Below are positions 1-7,664 of a stretch of DNA of 37,678 nt, piece after piece (within the stretch, counting starts at the first letter, position 1; each line of letters starts with the position of its first letter). Position numbers and translations under genes: made by a program. Source of the DNA: Nocardiopsis alkaliphila YIM 80379 (GTDB lineage Bacteria; Actinomycetota; Actinomycetes; Streptosporangiales; Streptosporangiaceae); contig NZ_ANBD01000022.1 of NCBI RefSeq assembly GCF_000341005.1, positions 21 to 37,698 on the forward strand, read 5' to 3'. The notes under the pieces were generated by a model, which saw nothing but the letters and a program-made list of their open reading frames with translations, made no database searches and was not told the DNA's origin.

Positions 1-218
1 AAAACCACCCGACACCCGCCCAACCAGCACAACCCCCGGCCCCACCCGACACTCGCCCGACCACCACAACCCCCGCGCTACCTGACGCACTCGGGTCCCA
101 CCTTCAGCGTCCCCACCCAGCACCCCCCATAGGCGCCCCGAGACTCCCCCGGACACCCCACCTTCGGCGCCCCGCTCCTACCTGGAACCCCAGATAGGAA
201 GGGCAAGCCAACGAAGTA
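1..218. other. C-rich non-coding edge
   Basis: This strongly C-biased stretch lies downstream of the Vsr gene. It holds the 37-bp tandem repeat described separately, and a second short motif (ccaccttcrgcgycccc) that occurs near 99 and again near 159. I see no convincing coding frame or RNA gene here. Confidence 0.5.
5..74. repeat. Imperfect tandem repeat, two copies, period 37 bp
   Basis: Bases 5-37 and 42-74 match at 30 of 33 positions; the differences are at 16/53, 22/59 and 27/64. The unit begins ccacccgacac and ends in cacaaccccc. The array may continue to the left of the window. No coding role is visible. Confidence 0.7.
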
Positions 219-656
219 CTAGCCGGTCTCCCTTCGCACGGAGTCGACCTCGGCGATCACGCGTGCCGCCGCCACGTCGGGGTCCTCGTGCTCCCACACC
301 CGCACGATGCGCCAGCCCTCTTCGCTCAGGCGAGCGTTGGTGTCTGCGTCGCGGGCACGGTTGACCCGTACCTTCTCGGCCCAGTAACCGGCGTTGGTGG
401 CGGCCTTGGTGTGGTGTTCGGGGCATCCGTGCCAGAAGCACCCATCAACGAACACCGCCACCTTGAGCCGGGTGAACACCAGGTCGGCGGTGCGCCGCAG
501 CCCCGGCAGCGGACGAGCGGAGACCCGGTAGCGCAGCCCGGCGGCGTGGACCCTGCGGCGGATGGCCAACTCCGGTCGGGTGTCGCGGCCCTTGTTGGAC
601 CTCATGCTTTTGCGAGTGCCCTCGTTCGCCGCCCGTGTCGGCCGTCGCGCGTCCAT
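219..656 (-). CDS. vsr: Very short patch repair endonuclease (Vsr)
   Basis: This 145-residue protein matches the Vsr family, which nicks next to T:G mismatches formed by deamination of 5-methylcytosine. Visible family blocks are RDTRPELAIRRRVHAAG near the N-terminus, TADLVF with the metal-binding Asp, VDGCFWHGCPEH (the Cys/His zinc-site region), then NAGYWAEKVRVNRARD and GWRIVRVWEHE. I chose the ATG at 656 because the family starts just before the RSNKGRDTRPE block; a longer upstream reading frame overlaps the methyltransferase and is not credible. It is divergent from the C5 methyltransferase, with about 54 bp between starts, which is the classic dcm/vsr pairing. Confidence 0.93.
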   Translation of the reverse strand: MDARRPTRAANEGTRKSMRSNKGRDTRPELAIRRRVHAAGLRYRVSARPLPGLRRTADLVFTRLKVAVFVDGCFWHGCPEHHTKAATNAGYWAEKVRVNRARDADTNARLSEEGWRIVRVWEHEDPDVAAARVIAEVDSVRRETG

Positions 657-710
657 CGCCCCGATCCTAACGATTCGCCGGACCGGTAGGGCTCCTCTAT
701 CTTGAAACCC

Positions 711-1937
711 ATGCTCACGGACGACTCGATCACCATCGTCGACCTGTTCTCGGGGTGTGGCGGGCTCACCGCGGGCTTCCACTCCTTTCGGGCACCGGGA
801 CGGAACACCTCCCCTTTTCGTACCGTGGGCGCGGTCGAACACGACATCGCGGCGGCCTCGACGTACGCGGCCAACTTCGGCGCTCACACGGGCGTCGAAC
901 GCGTCCACGCCGGGGACATCGAAGTCTGGGATCCGGCCGTGGTGAGCGAACCCGTGGACGTGATCCTGGGCGGCCCGCCCTGCCAGGGTTTCTCCGCACT
1001 CAACAAGAAGAACCTGGTCAAGGATCTCAGTGATGAACGCAACGTGCTCTGGCGCGAGTACGTCCGGGTGGTGCGGGCGCTACGTCCGAAGGTGTTCGTC
1101 ATCGAGAACGTCGAACGCTTCCTACGCTCGGACGAGTTCGCGCTGTTGTGCGCCGAAGTCGAGCCGGGCGGGCTGCTGGAAGAATACGAACTGGCTCCGG
1201 CCCAGGTGCTGAACGCGGCCGATCACGGGGTCGCCCAGGCGCGTCGCCGCGCCATCGTGCTGGCCACACGGCGCGATGTACGTGCGGCCCACCCCGAGGG
1301 GGCGAGGCTGGGATATCCCGACCCCACCCACACACGCACGCCAGGCGGGGGTTCGTCCTCGCCAGAGGGCGCGCCGCTGCTGCCGTGGCGGACCGTGGAG
1401 TCGATCTTCGCCAAGACCCCCGCCACCACTTGCGTGACCGATCCGCCCCAACGCACCTGCGCGCCGCTCGGGGTCGAACTGCCGGGGGCCTACCGAACCT
1501 TCGAGCTGCACCTCGGTCGCAACCCCCGGCCCTTGTCCCTGCGCAGGTACCAGGCGATCCCCCCCGGTGGCAACCGAAACGACCTGCCGCCGGAGCTGTC
1601 CACACCCGCGTGGCTACGGCACCGGAACGGGTCGGGGGACGTCATGGGGCGCCTGCGCATCGACCGCCCGTCGGTGACCATCCGCACCGAGTTCTTCAAA
1701 CCGGAGAAGGGACGCTACCTGCATCCCACCGAGCATCGGCCGATCACGCACATGGAGGCCGCCCATATCCAGGGGTTCGCCGAGGACTTCCGATGGTGCG
1801 GAAGCAAGTTGCAGATCGCCCGGCAAATCGGCAACGCGGTCCCGGTGGGGCTGGCCTCGGCGCTGGCCGGCCAGGTGTACCGGTACCTGGTGGAGGTGGG
1901 CGTGGTGTCCGACCCACCGCCAAACGTGACCACCTGA
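711..1937 (+). CDS. DNA (cytosine-5-)-methyltransferase
   Basis: The 408-residue product transfers a methyl group from SAM to C5 of cytosine in DNA. Motif order is canonical: motif I DLFSGCGG, motif IV GGPPCQGFSALN with the catalytic Cys, motif VI VIENVERF, motif VIII QARRRAIVL, and the C-terminal motifs IX/X (RPITHMEAAHIQGF, QIGNAVPVGLA). A variable target-recognition region lies between VIII and IX. An in-frame TTG at 702 is an alternative start; no clear Shine-Dalgarno precedes either. The divergent Vsr gene would repair deaminated products of this enzyme. No cognate restriction endonuclease is visible to the right, so it is either solitary or its partner lies outside the window. Confidence 0.93.
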   Translation: MLTDDSITIVDLFSGCGGLTAGFHSFRAPGRNTSPFRTVGAVEHDIAAASTYAANFGAHTGVERVHAGDIEVWDPAVVSEPVDVILGGPPCQGFSALNKKNLVKDLSDERNVLWREYVRVVRALRPKVFVIENVERFLRSDEFALLCAEVEPGGLLEEYELAPAQVLNAADHGVAQARRRAIVLATRRDVRAAHPEGARLGYPDPTHTRTPGGGSSSPEGAPLLPWRTVESIFAKTPATTCVTDPPQRTCAPLGVELPGAYRTFELHLGRNPRPLSLRRYQAIPPGGNRNDLPPELSTPAWLRHRNGSGDVMGRLRIDRPSVTIRTEFFKPEKGRYLHPTEHRPITHMEAAHIQGFAEDFRWCGSKLQIARQIGNAVPVGLASALAGQVYRYLVEVGVVSDPPPNVTT

Positions 1938-2064
1938 TCACGCGAGGGCGAGCGTCGGCGGAGGACACGACTCGGGCCCACCGAAGGCTCGGAGGGCCCG
2001 GGCGATCGTCGCAACGGTGTGGAGGGAGCGTTCGGCGACATCGGCGTCGAAGAACGCCACGGCA

Positions 2065-2586
2065 CTAGCCTGGTCGTAGGCGGAAGACCTGAAGAGACAT
2101 GTCGTAGTACTTCTCGGTCTCACCGACCCATTCCATCTCGAGTCTGCGCGCGACCGCGATGGCTCGTTCGTTCGAGGGACGGGCGACCGCGAACACCTCT
2201 TCGATCCCCTGTTTGAACGCCCAGGAGATGAGGGCCCGACTCGCCTCGGTGGCATATCCCTGACCCCACACGTCCGGGCGTAGGGCCCAGGTCAGTTCGA
2301 AGTCCTCCTCGAAGGGCGGGAGCAGCTTCAGTGAAAGCCCTCCCACCAACTCTCCGTCCTCCTTACGAACGATCGCCCAACGCCCGGCCGGTGGGATCAG
2401 GTTCGGTCCCGCCTCGATCCAGGCATGGAGCACCGAGCGCATGGCGCTGATGTCGGTCACCGGTTGCCATTCCGGCGTCAGCCAGCGTCCCACCTCGTCG
2501 GCCCCGTAGATCCGCAGGGCCGCTTCGGCGTCGTCCGGCTTCCACTCCCTGATCAGGAGTCGGTCGGTCGGCAGCTCAAGGCTCAT
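2065..2586 (-). CDS. GNAT family N-acetyltransferase (RimJ/RimL type)
   Basis: This 173-residue protein starts with LPTDRLLIREWKPDDAEA, the typical opening of RimJ/RimL-like acetyltransferases. It continues through VGGLSLK and the acetyl-CoA loop region DVWGQGYATEASRALISWAF, and ends with RPSNERAIAVARRLEMEWVGE. The family moves acetyl from acetyl-CoA to an amine; the acceptor cannot be told from sequence. The ATG at 2586 is chosen because the family begins there; upstream in-frame sequence is compositionally odd and runs into the cellulase promoter. It stands alone, convergent with the methyltransferase and divergent from the GH6 gene. Confidence 0.85.
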   Translation of the reverse strand: MSLELPTDRLLIREWKPDDAEAALRIYGADEVGRWLTPEWQPVTDISAMRSVLHAWIEAGPNLIPPAGRWAIVRKEDGELVGGLSLKLLPPFEEDFELTWALRPDVWGQGYATEASRALISWAFKQGIEEVFAVARPSNERAIAVARRLEMEWVGETEKYYDMSLQVFRLRPG

Positions 2587-2727
2587 ACCACAACGGTAAC
2601 CCGATACGAAGCACCGGCACAGGGGGGCCACACCAAGAGTCCGGCCCTCTTGTGTCGATGCCTGGTCACCGAAGTCACGCCGATGATGGCGATGACGTGC
2701 GCACGGATGAAGCTTTCCGTGACCCCC

Positions 2728-2756
2728 TTCACACGGGGCGCGACAATCGTTAGGGT
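2728..2756 (+). promoter_or_regulatory. Candidate promoter of the GH6 gene
   Basis: TTCACA at 2728-2733 and TAGGGT at 2751-2756 are separated by 17 bp, close to the actinobacterial housekeeping consensus. The implied start site, about 2763, falls at the edge of the CebR-type operator, as expected for repression at +1. This is inferred from sequence only. Confidence 0.5.
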
Positions 2757-2762
2757 GACCCC

Positions 2763-2782
2763 ATCTGGGAGCGCTCCCAGAT
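2763..2782 (+). promoter_or_regulatory. CebR/CelR operator (cellulose-utilisation box)
   Basis: TGGGAGCGCTCCCA at 2766-2779 is identical to the known 14-bp binding site of the LacI-family cellulose repressors CebR (Streptomyces) and CelR (Thermobifida). Here the perfect palindrome extends to 20 bp. It lies 37 bp upstream of the cellulase start, so the gene is very probably induced by cello-oligosaccharides. The regulator gene is not in this window. Confidence 0.88.
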
Positions 2783-2819
2783 GCGGATCCCATCTCCCAC
2801 CCGCTCAAGGAGTGAAGTG

Positions 2820-3806
2820 ATGCCATCGCCACGCCTGGCCTTAGGCGCCGTGACCGCAGCGACTCTGGGGCTGCTCGTCACCGGCTGCGCCACGGCCGCG
2901 CAGACCGTCTCCCACACCGAGGAGGCCCCCGTGACGACTCAGGACAGCGGGTTCTACGTCAACCCCGACACCGCCGCCGCCCGATGGGTGGCCGACAACC
3001 CCGACGACCACCGCGCCGCGCTCATCGAAGAGCGCATCACCAACGTGGCCCAGGCCACCTGGTTCGCCAACTACGATCCCTCCACCATCGAATCCGAGGT
3101 GGACGCGCTGGCCGGCGCCGCGCAGGCCGAGGGAACCGTGCCGGTCATGGTCGTCTACAACGTCCCCGGCCGTGACTGCGGCAACCACAGCGACGGCGGC
3201 GCCCCCGACCACCAGTCCTACCGGGCCTGGGTCGACTCCTTCGCCGCCGGGCTCGACGGTCGCCCCGCCACCATCGTGGTCGAGCCCGACGCCCTGTCCC
3301 TCATGGGCTCCTGTGCGGGACAGCCTCCGACCGAGGTGATGGAGTCGATCTCCTACGCCGCGAGCACTCTGAAGGCGGGTTCGGATCAGGCTCGCGTGTA
3401 CCTGGACATCGGCAACTCGAACTGGCACTCCCCTGAGCGGGTCGCCGAACTGCTGCACGACGTGGACGCCGGCACCACCGCCGACGGCATCGCGACCAAC
3501 ACCTCCAACTACCGCACGACCCAGGACGAGGTCGCCTACGCCGAGGCCATCATCTCCGCCAGTGGACTGGACCTGACCGCGATCGTGGACACCAGCCGCA
3601 ACGGCAACGGGCCCACCCACGACAGCGAGTGGTGCGACCCGCCCGGCCGTGCTCTGGGTACCCCCACCACCACCGACACCGGTAGCGCGGTCGTGGACGC
3701 CTTCGTGTGGGTGAAACTGCCCGGTGAGGCCGACGGCTGCGCCGGACCGGCCGGATCCTTCATCCCCGACATCGCTTACGAGCTGGCACAGAACGCCGGC
3801 GGCTGA
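2820..3806 (+). CDS. Glycoside hydrolase family 6 cellulase, lipoprotein
   Basis: The 328-residue product hydrolyses beta-1,4-glucan by the inverting GH6 mechanism. A short signal peptide ends in the lipobox LVTGC (Cys23), which predicts a lipid-anchored surface enzyme. GH6 landmarks follow: VVYNVPGRDCG (Asp119 region), VVEPDALS (Asp157, family catalytic acid), YLDIGNSNW, TNTSNYRTT, DTSRNGNGP, EWCDPPGRALG and the substrate-binding VKLPGEADG. It is a catalytic domain only, with no cellulose-binding module. The ATG at 2820 has a good AAGGAG at 2807-2812. A CebR operator and a candidate promoter lie directly upstream, and a strong hairpin follows at 3841. The gene appears monocistronic. Confidence 0.93.
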   Translation: MPSPRLALGAVTAATLGLLVTGCATAAQTVSHTEEAPVTTQDSGFYVNPDTAAARWVADNPDDHRAALIEERITNVAQATWFANYDPSTIESEVDALAGAAQAEGTVPVMVVYNVPGRDCGNHSDGGAPDHQSYRAWVDSFAAGLDGRPATIVVEPDALSLMGSCAGQPPTEVMESISYAASTLKAGSDQARVYLDIGNSNWHSPERVAELLHDVDAGTTADGIATNTSNYRTTQDEVAYAEAIISASGLDLTAIVDTSRNGNGPTHDSEWCDPPGRALGTPTTTDTGSAVVDAFVWVKLPGEADGCAGPAGSFIPDIAYELAQNAGG

Positions 3807-3840
3807 CCGACGTGAACGCGGCGGCCGGATCCCGCCGCGA

Positions 3841-3870
3841 CCGCCGGGCCCGGTCCCCTGGGCCCGGCGG
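3841..3870 (+). terminator. Hairpin terminator after GH6
   Basis: A perfect 11-bp stem (CCGCCGGGCCC, 3841-3851, with its complement at 3860-3870) encloses an 8-base loop and is followed by TTTC. It lies 35 bp after the GH6 stop codon. Confidence 0.75.
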
Positions 3871-4196
3871 TTTCGCAGATGAGCATGGGGAGCGCTTTGA
3901 CGGCCCCTTGGCCCCACCTCCAAGGCACAGACCATGCTCGTGGCGTGCGCGAGCGATCCTTGAGCGCACGGGTTCCCACCTTCGACGTCCTGAGGCCGGG
4001 GCCCGATGGACACCGTTTCGGCCCGTCCCCAAGGGCCCGTGGTACGGCCACCCCGAGCCACCGATCGATGTCGGACGCGGTCTGGCCCACTCGGCGATTC
4101 AGGCGCACCTTCACGAGCGACCCCACGCACACCCGACACACGACCAGGGCCGCCCTCCGACTCGGTCGCCGCGGGTCGGGTCCGGCACCTACGGGT
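3871..4196. other. Intergenic gap between convergent genes
   Basis: These 326 bases separate the cellulase terminator from the 3' end of the sigma-factor gene. Open frames on both strands have arginine/proline-rich, shadow-like composition and no recognisable domain. I see no RNA gene or repeat. Confidence 0.4.
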
Positions 4197-5351
4197 TCAG
4201 GGTTTCCGATCGGTGTTGAGTCGGGCGGCCCGGCGTGTCAGGTGCTCACGTTCAGCGAGGTTCGATGCCTCGTGAGCCGCCTCAGCGTACAACCGTGCCG
4301 CCGTGGCCAGGTCTCCGGCCCGTTCGTACAGGTGGGCCGCCACCGCGGTGTGCCGAGGCAGCCTCTGGTCCACCTCCGATAGCGCCGCGAGGCCGGCGTG
4401 CGGCCCGTCGGCCTCACCGACGGCCACCGCGCGGTTGAGTGGTATGACCGGGTTGTCGGTCAGAGTCACGAGTTCGTCGTACCACTCGACGATCTGCGCC
4501 CAGTCGGTCTCTTCGGTGGTGCGCGCGTCGGCGTGCAGCGCCGCGATGGCGGCCTGGGCCTGATAGGGGCCCAGGCGATCGCGGGCCAAGGCTCCTTGCA
4601 AGATTCGGACGCCCTCGGTGATCAGTCCGGTGTCCCAACGGCCACGGTCTTGTTCGGCGAGCGGCACCAGGATGCCTTCGGGAGTGGTACGCGCGGCGCG
4701 CCGGGCGTGGTGCAACAGCATGAGGGCGAGCAGCCCCGCCACCTCGGGGTGGTCGATGACGGCCGCGAGGTGGCGGGTGAGCCGGATGGCCTCGGCGGCC
4801 AGGTCGACGTCACCGGAGTAGCCCTCGTTGAAGACCAGGTACAGGACGTGCAGCACGGTGGCCACGTCGCCGGGCCGATCCAGACGCTCCCCCGAGACCG
4901 TGCGCTTGGCGCGGCTGATGCGCTGCGCCACGGTGGCCTCGGGCACCATGTAGGCCCGGGCGATCTGGCGGGTGGTCAGTCCGCCGACGGCGCGCAGGGT
5001 GAGCGCGACCGCGGATGACGGGCTCAGGTCCGGGTGGGCGCACAGGAAGTACAGCCAAAGCGTGTCGTCCCTCCCGGGCACGGGTCCGGGTCCGGGCTCC
5101 TCGTCGACGAGTTCCTCGCGTCGTCGGCGGGCGGTCTCGGAGCGGGTCGCGTCGAGAAACCGGCGCCAGGCCACGGTCACCAGCCACCCCTTCGGGTCGC
5201 GTGGAGGTTCACCAGGCCAGACGCGGACCGCTTCGACCAGTGCGTCCTGCACGGCGTCCTCGGCCGCCGCGAAGTCGGCTCCGCGGCGAACGAGGATCGC
5301 CAGGACGGCCGGGGTCAGGTTGCGCAGTAGGGCCTCCTCCATCGGGATCAT
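4197..5351 (-). CDS. ECF42-type RNA polymerase sigma factor
   Basis: The 384-residue protein is much longer than an ordinary ECF sigma factor (about 180-200). The N-terminal part carries region 2 (DFAAAEDAVQDALVEAVRVWP, GWLVTVAWRRFLD) and region 4 (GGLTTRQIARAYMVPEATVAQRISRAK). The remaining roughly 200 residues form an alpha-helical, TPR-like extension (LVFNEGYSGD, NPVIPLNRAVAVGEADGP, LPRHTAVAAHLYERAGD). This layout and the YCII partner upstream are the hallmarks of the ECF42 group. The start ATG overlaps the stop of the YCII gene as ATGA at 5348-5351, so translation is coupled. No anti-sigma factor is nearby, which suits ECF42, where the C-terminal extension is thought to control activity. 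Confidence 0.88.
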   Translation of the reverse strand: MIPMEEALLRNLTPAVLAILVRRGADFAAAEDAVQDALVEAVRVWPGEPPRDPKGWLVTVAWRRFLDATRSETARRRREELVDEEPGPGPVPGRDDTLWLYFLCAHPDLSPSSAVALTLRAVGGLTTRQIARAYMVPEATVAQRISRAKRTVSGERLDRPGDVATVLHVLYLVFNEGYSGDVDLAAEAIRLTRHLAAVIDHPEVAGLLALMLLHHARRAARTTPEGILVPLAEQDRGRWDTGLITEGVRILQGALARDRLGPYQAQAAIAALHADARTTEETDWAQIVEWYDELVTLTDNPVIPLNRAVAVGEADGPHAGLAALSEVDQRLPRHTAVAAHLYERAGDLATAARLYAEAAHEASNLAEREHLTRRAARLNTDRKP

Positions 5352-5755
5352 TCGGTGATGGTGGGCCCAGCGGTCAGGAACGGGCGCACCTCGAGCCACT
5401 CGTGGATCGGTCGTCCACCGGCCCCTGGCGCGGCCGAAAGTTCGCCGGCCAACTCGATGGCGCGGTCGTAGTCGTCGACGTCGATCACCATCCAACCGGC
5501 GATGAGGTCCTTGGTCTCGGCGAAGGGTCCGTCGGTGACCGGCGGGCGTCCCTCACCGTCATAACGCACGAAGGTTCCCTCCGGGGCGAGCGCTTGGCCG
5601 TCGACGAACTCCCCGGTCTCCTCCAGGCGTGCGGCGAAGTCGTTCATGTACTGAACGTGGGCTGAGACCTCTTCCGGGGTCCACTGGTCCATGGGCACGT
5701 CGTTGACCGCGGCCGGGGCGCCTCGATAGTGCTTGAGCAACAGATACTTGGCCAT
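5348..5755 (-). CDS. YCII-related (DGPF) protein, ECF42 partner
   Basis: This 135-residue YCII-domain protein opens MAKYLLLKHYRG and contains the diagnostic VTDGPFAETKDLIAGWMVIDVDDYDRAIELA block. DGPF-type YCII proteins are the standard genomic neighbours of ECF42 sigma factors; their biochemical role is unsettled. A strong AGGAGG lies 6-7 bases upstream of the ATG at 5755. The ATGA overlap with the sigma gene indicates a two-gene operon. Confidence 0.88.
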   Translation of the reverse strand: MAKYLLLKHYRGAPAAVNDVPMDQWTPEEVSAHVQYMNDFAARLEETGEFVDGQALAPEGTFVRYDGEGRPPVTDGPFAETKDLIAGWMVIDVDDYDRAIELAGELSAAPGAGGRPIHEWLEVRPFLTAGPTITE

Positions 5756-5934
5756 GGTGATCCTCCTCGGTGTCGCACGACCATGATGGTCGCGTTCGTC
5801 CCGGGGACGGAGCGGCTCGCGGATTCTCGACGTCCTCGCCGAATTTCAACGCCGAATCCTTTGCGCCGTCGAGAAGCGCGGAGCACGCCGAGGCCGGTCG
5901 GCGAGGGAGAACCATGGGTCGGGGCCTGCCTGGA

Positions 5935-6669
5935 TCAGTCCAGTGCGGCTTGAATGTCCTTGGTGATCAGGGTGACCAGGTCACCGGTGCGGCCGGTGAA
6001 GTAGAAGTGTCCACCGGGCAAGGTGTGGTGGGCGAAGTCGCCCCGCACGTGGTCGGCCCATCCGGCGAGGCGTTCGGGGGTCATGCCCCGGTCTTCGGCG
6101 CCGCCGAAGACCGACAGCGGCACATCCAGCGGCGCGGCCCGAGGGTCGGGGCGCCAGGTGTCGACCACCTCCAAGTCGGCGCGGACCAGGGGTTCGATGT
6201 AGGCCCACAGATCAGGGTCCTCCAGCGCGTGACGCGGGGTGCCTCCCATGCGCGCGATCGCCTCGCGCAACCGTTCGGCGGAGGCCCGATGGCGGTCACG
6301 TTCGGGCCCGAGGGCGGGGCTCCACGCGGAGGCGCCCAGCCAGGTCGGCGGGGCGTCGGTAAGGCGGCGGGTCATCTCGTAGGCCACCAAGGCGCCCATG
6401 CTGTGCCCGAAGAGACCGTAGGGGCGATCCCGTTCGGGACGGACGACCCGGCACATGTGCTCGGCGAGGGCGTCGGCGCTTCGGAAGGGTTCGTCTCCGG
6501 AACTGTGGGCCCGACCGGGGGCGTCCAGCAGACAGATGTCCCAGTCTGCGGGAAAGTGGCGGACCCAGCCGCGATAACCCAGGTGCGACCCGCCGGCGTG
6601 GTGCAGGACGAACAGCCGAAAGCGACTGTGGGGGACGGTTCTGACTCGGGTCAGGGCACCTTCGTGCAC
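5935..6669 (-). CDS. Type II thioesterase (GrsT/SrfAD-like alpha/beta hydrolase)
   Basis: The 244-residue protein has the type II thioesterase pattern: FVLHHAGGSHLGYRGW near the N-terminus, YGLFGHSMGALVAYE with the nucleophile Ser90, a lid helix region, VFGGAEDRGMTPERLAGW with the acid region, and LPGGHFYF with the catalytic His. Such enzymes remove wrong or stalled acyl groups from carrier proteins of NRPS/PKS assembly lines. No NRPS or PKS gene is in this window, so it is an orphan here. The GTG at 6669 is the best available start, but its ribosome site is weak. Two matching palindromes lie immediately upstream. Confidence 0.85.
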   Translation of the reverse strand: MHEGALTRVRTVPHSRFRLFVLHHAGGSHLGYRGWVRHFPADWDICLLDAPGRAHSSGDEPFRSADALAEHMCRVVRPERDRPYGLFGHSMGALVAYEMTRRLTDAPPTWLGASAWSPALGPERDRHRASAERLREAIARMGGTPRHALEDPDLWAYIEPLVRADLEVVDTWRPDPRAAPLDVPLSVFGGAEDRGMTPERLAGWADHVRGDFAHHTLPGGHFYFTGRTGDLVTLITKDIQAALD

Positions 6670-6685
6670 GGCCTGCTCGCTTTCC

Positions 6686-6721
6686 TACCTATGGGTAACA
6701 ACGCGAACCTACCAGTCGGTA
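6686..6721 (-). promoter_or_regulatory. Two TACC-N4-GGTA palindromes upstream of the thioesterase
   Basis: TACCTATGGGTA (6686-6697) and TACCAGTCGGTA (6710-6721) share 4-bp arms and the same spacing, and their starts are 24 bp apart. The second resembles TetR-family operators of the ACCGACTGGT type. They sit 17-52 bp upstream of the thioesterase start, in the only A/T-richer patch of the region. Which regulator binds is unknown. Confidence 0.45.
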
Positions 6722-7038
6722 ATAAAGGGAGGCGACCGGAGCCCTCCCACTCGATTCCACTTCCGCTCCATGAATGAGGCCGCCGGAAACAGCGCGAGCA
6801 CGAAAATCCCTCGCGGGGGCGATGGCGGTCCGCCACACTAGTGCCGATCGGGGGTGGCGCGGTGCCGTGCGGAGTAGCCACGCCGGGGCCGGCCACCGGT
6901 CTCCTGCCCTTGCCGGTCCCAAGAGTGCCCCGCCTGGTCGATCCGGTGGGCGCCCCGCCACCCCGGGCACGGTCGTGGTCCGGGTCGAGGACACGAAGGG
7001 CTGAGGGACTCCGCGTCGTCCGAACCCCCGAGGTGGGC
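6722..7038. other. Intergenic gap
   Basis: These 317 bases lie between the thioesterase promoter region and the 3' end of the PCuAC gene. I see no credible gene. One open frame (6774-7004, plus) has no ribosome site and looks like a composition artefact. Confidence 0.4.
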
Positions 7039-7584
7039 TCAGTGGTGGTCGGCATGGTCGCCGTGGTCGTCCTCGCCTCCGGTCATCTCCCGCACCGGTA
7101 CCTCCAACTCCACCTCGGCCCCACCCTTCAAGCCCAGGGTGACGGCGACCGTGTCCCCCACCTCCAAGGGCTCGGGGATGTCGTTGACCATGATGTGAAA
7201 ACCCCCGCTCTCCAACTCGGTGGTCTCACCGGCCGGCACGGGGACCTCCCCGACCTCGCGCATCACCGAGGCCCCCGATTCAGTGCTCCGGGTGGTGTGC
7301 ATCCGCGCTTGGGGCGAAGCGTCGGTGCTCACCGAGGTGAGCGCGTCGTCGTACTCACCGTCGTTGGTGATGGACAGGTAGACCACCCCCACCTCGGGGT
7401 TGGCCGGTTCGGGCATCCACGCGTCCTCGACGAGCAGGTCCCCCACTCGGGCCCGGGCACCCTGCTCGGCCTCGACCACGGCGCGCTCCGGCTCCGGTTC
7501 GGTAGTGGTCCCACAGGCGGTCACCAGAAGGGGCAAGGCCAGTGCCGCCAGGGTCGTGCGTCGTGGGATCCGGTCGTTGTGCAT
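7039..7584 (-). CDS. PCuAC periplasmic-type copper chaperone, lipoprotein
   Basis: The 181-residue protein has a lipobox (LVTAC, Cys24) and the full copper-binding signature of the PCu(A)C family: His96, Met108, His130 and Met132. The gaps are exactly those of H-(M)-X10-M-X21-H-X-M. The C-terminus is His/Asp-rich (DDHGDHADHH), which may add metal-binding capacity. PCuAC proteins deliver Cu(I) to the CuA site of cytochrome c oxidase, usually together with SCO1, whose gene lies two genes upstream in the same orientation. The ATG at 7584 is chosen because the signal peptide begins there; an upstream GAAGGAAA supports it. The gap to the DyP gene is 80 bp. Confidence 0.92.
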   Translation of the reverse strand: MHNDRIPRRTTLAALALPLLVTACGTTTEPEPERAVVEAEQGARARVGDLLVEDAWMPEPANPEVGVVYLSITNDGEYDDALTSVSTDASPQARMHTTRSTESGASVMREVGEVPVPAGETTELESGGFHIMVNDIPEPLEVGDTVAVTLGLKGGAEVELEVPVREMTGGEDDHGDHADHH

Positions 7585-7664
7585 CGCGTTTCCTTCGTCG
7601 TGCGGCGTTGTCGTTCGGTCATCGATGTCGTCGGTGCCCCGCCCTGGGAGATACGCCTCTTCGG

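Noticed and set aside
1-218. CRISPR array in the left-edge repeats
   Set aside because: The units are directly abutting and degenerate, with no unique spacers and no cas genes.
2841-4139. Long antisense open frame over the GH6 gene
   Set aside because: It is Gly/Val/Arg-rich with no domain, and is a high-GC shadow of the cellulase gene.
3776-4141. 121-codon minus-strand frame in the gap after GH6
   Set aside because: It overlaps the GH6 3' end and its terminator hairpin, and has no ribosome site or recognisable domain.
5935-6669. Part of a local NRPS/PKS cluster
   Set aside because: No adenylation, ketosynthase or carrier-protein sequence is present anywhere in the window.
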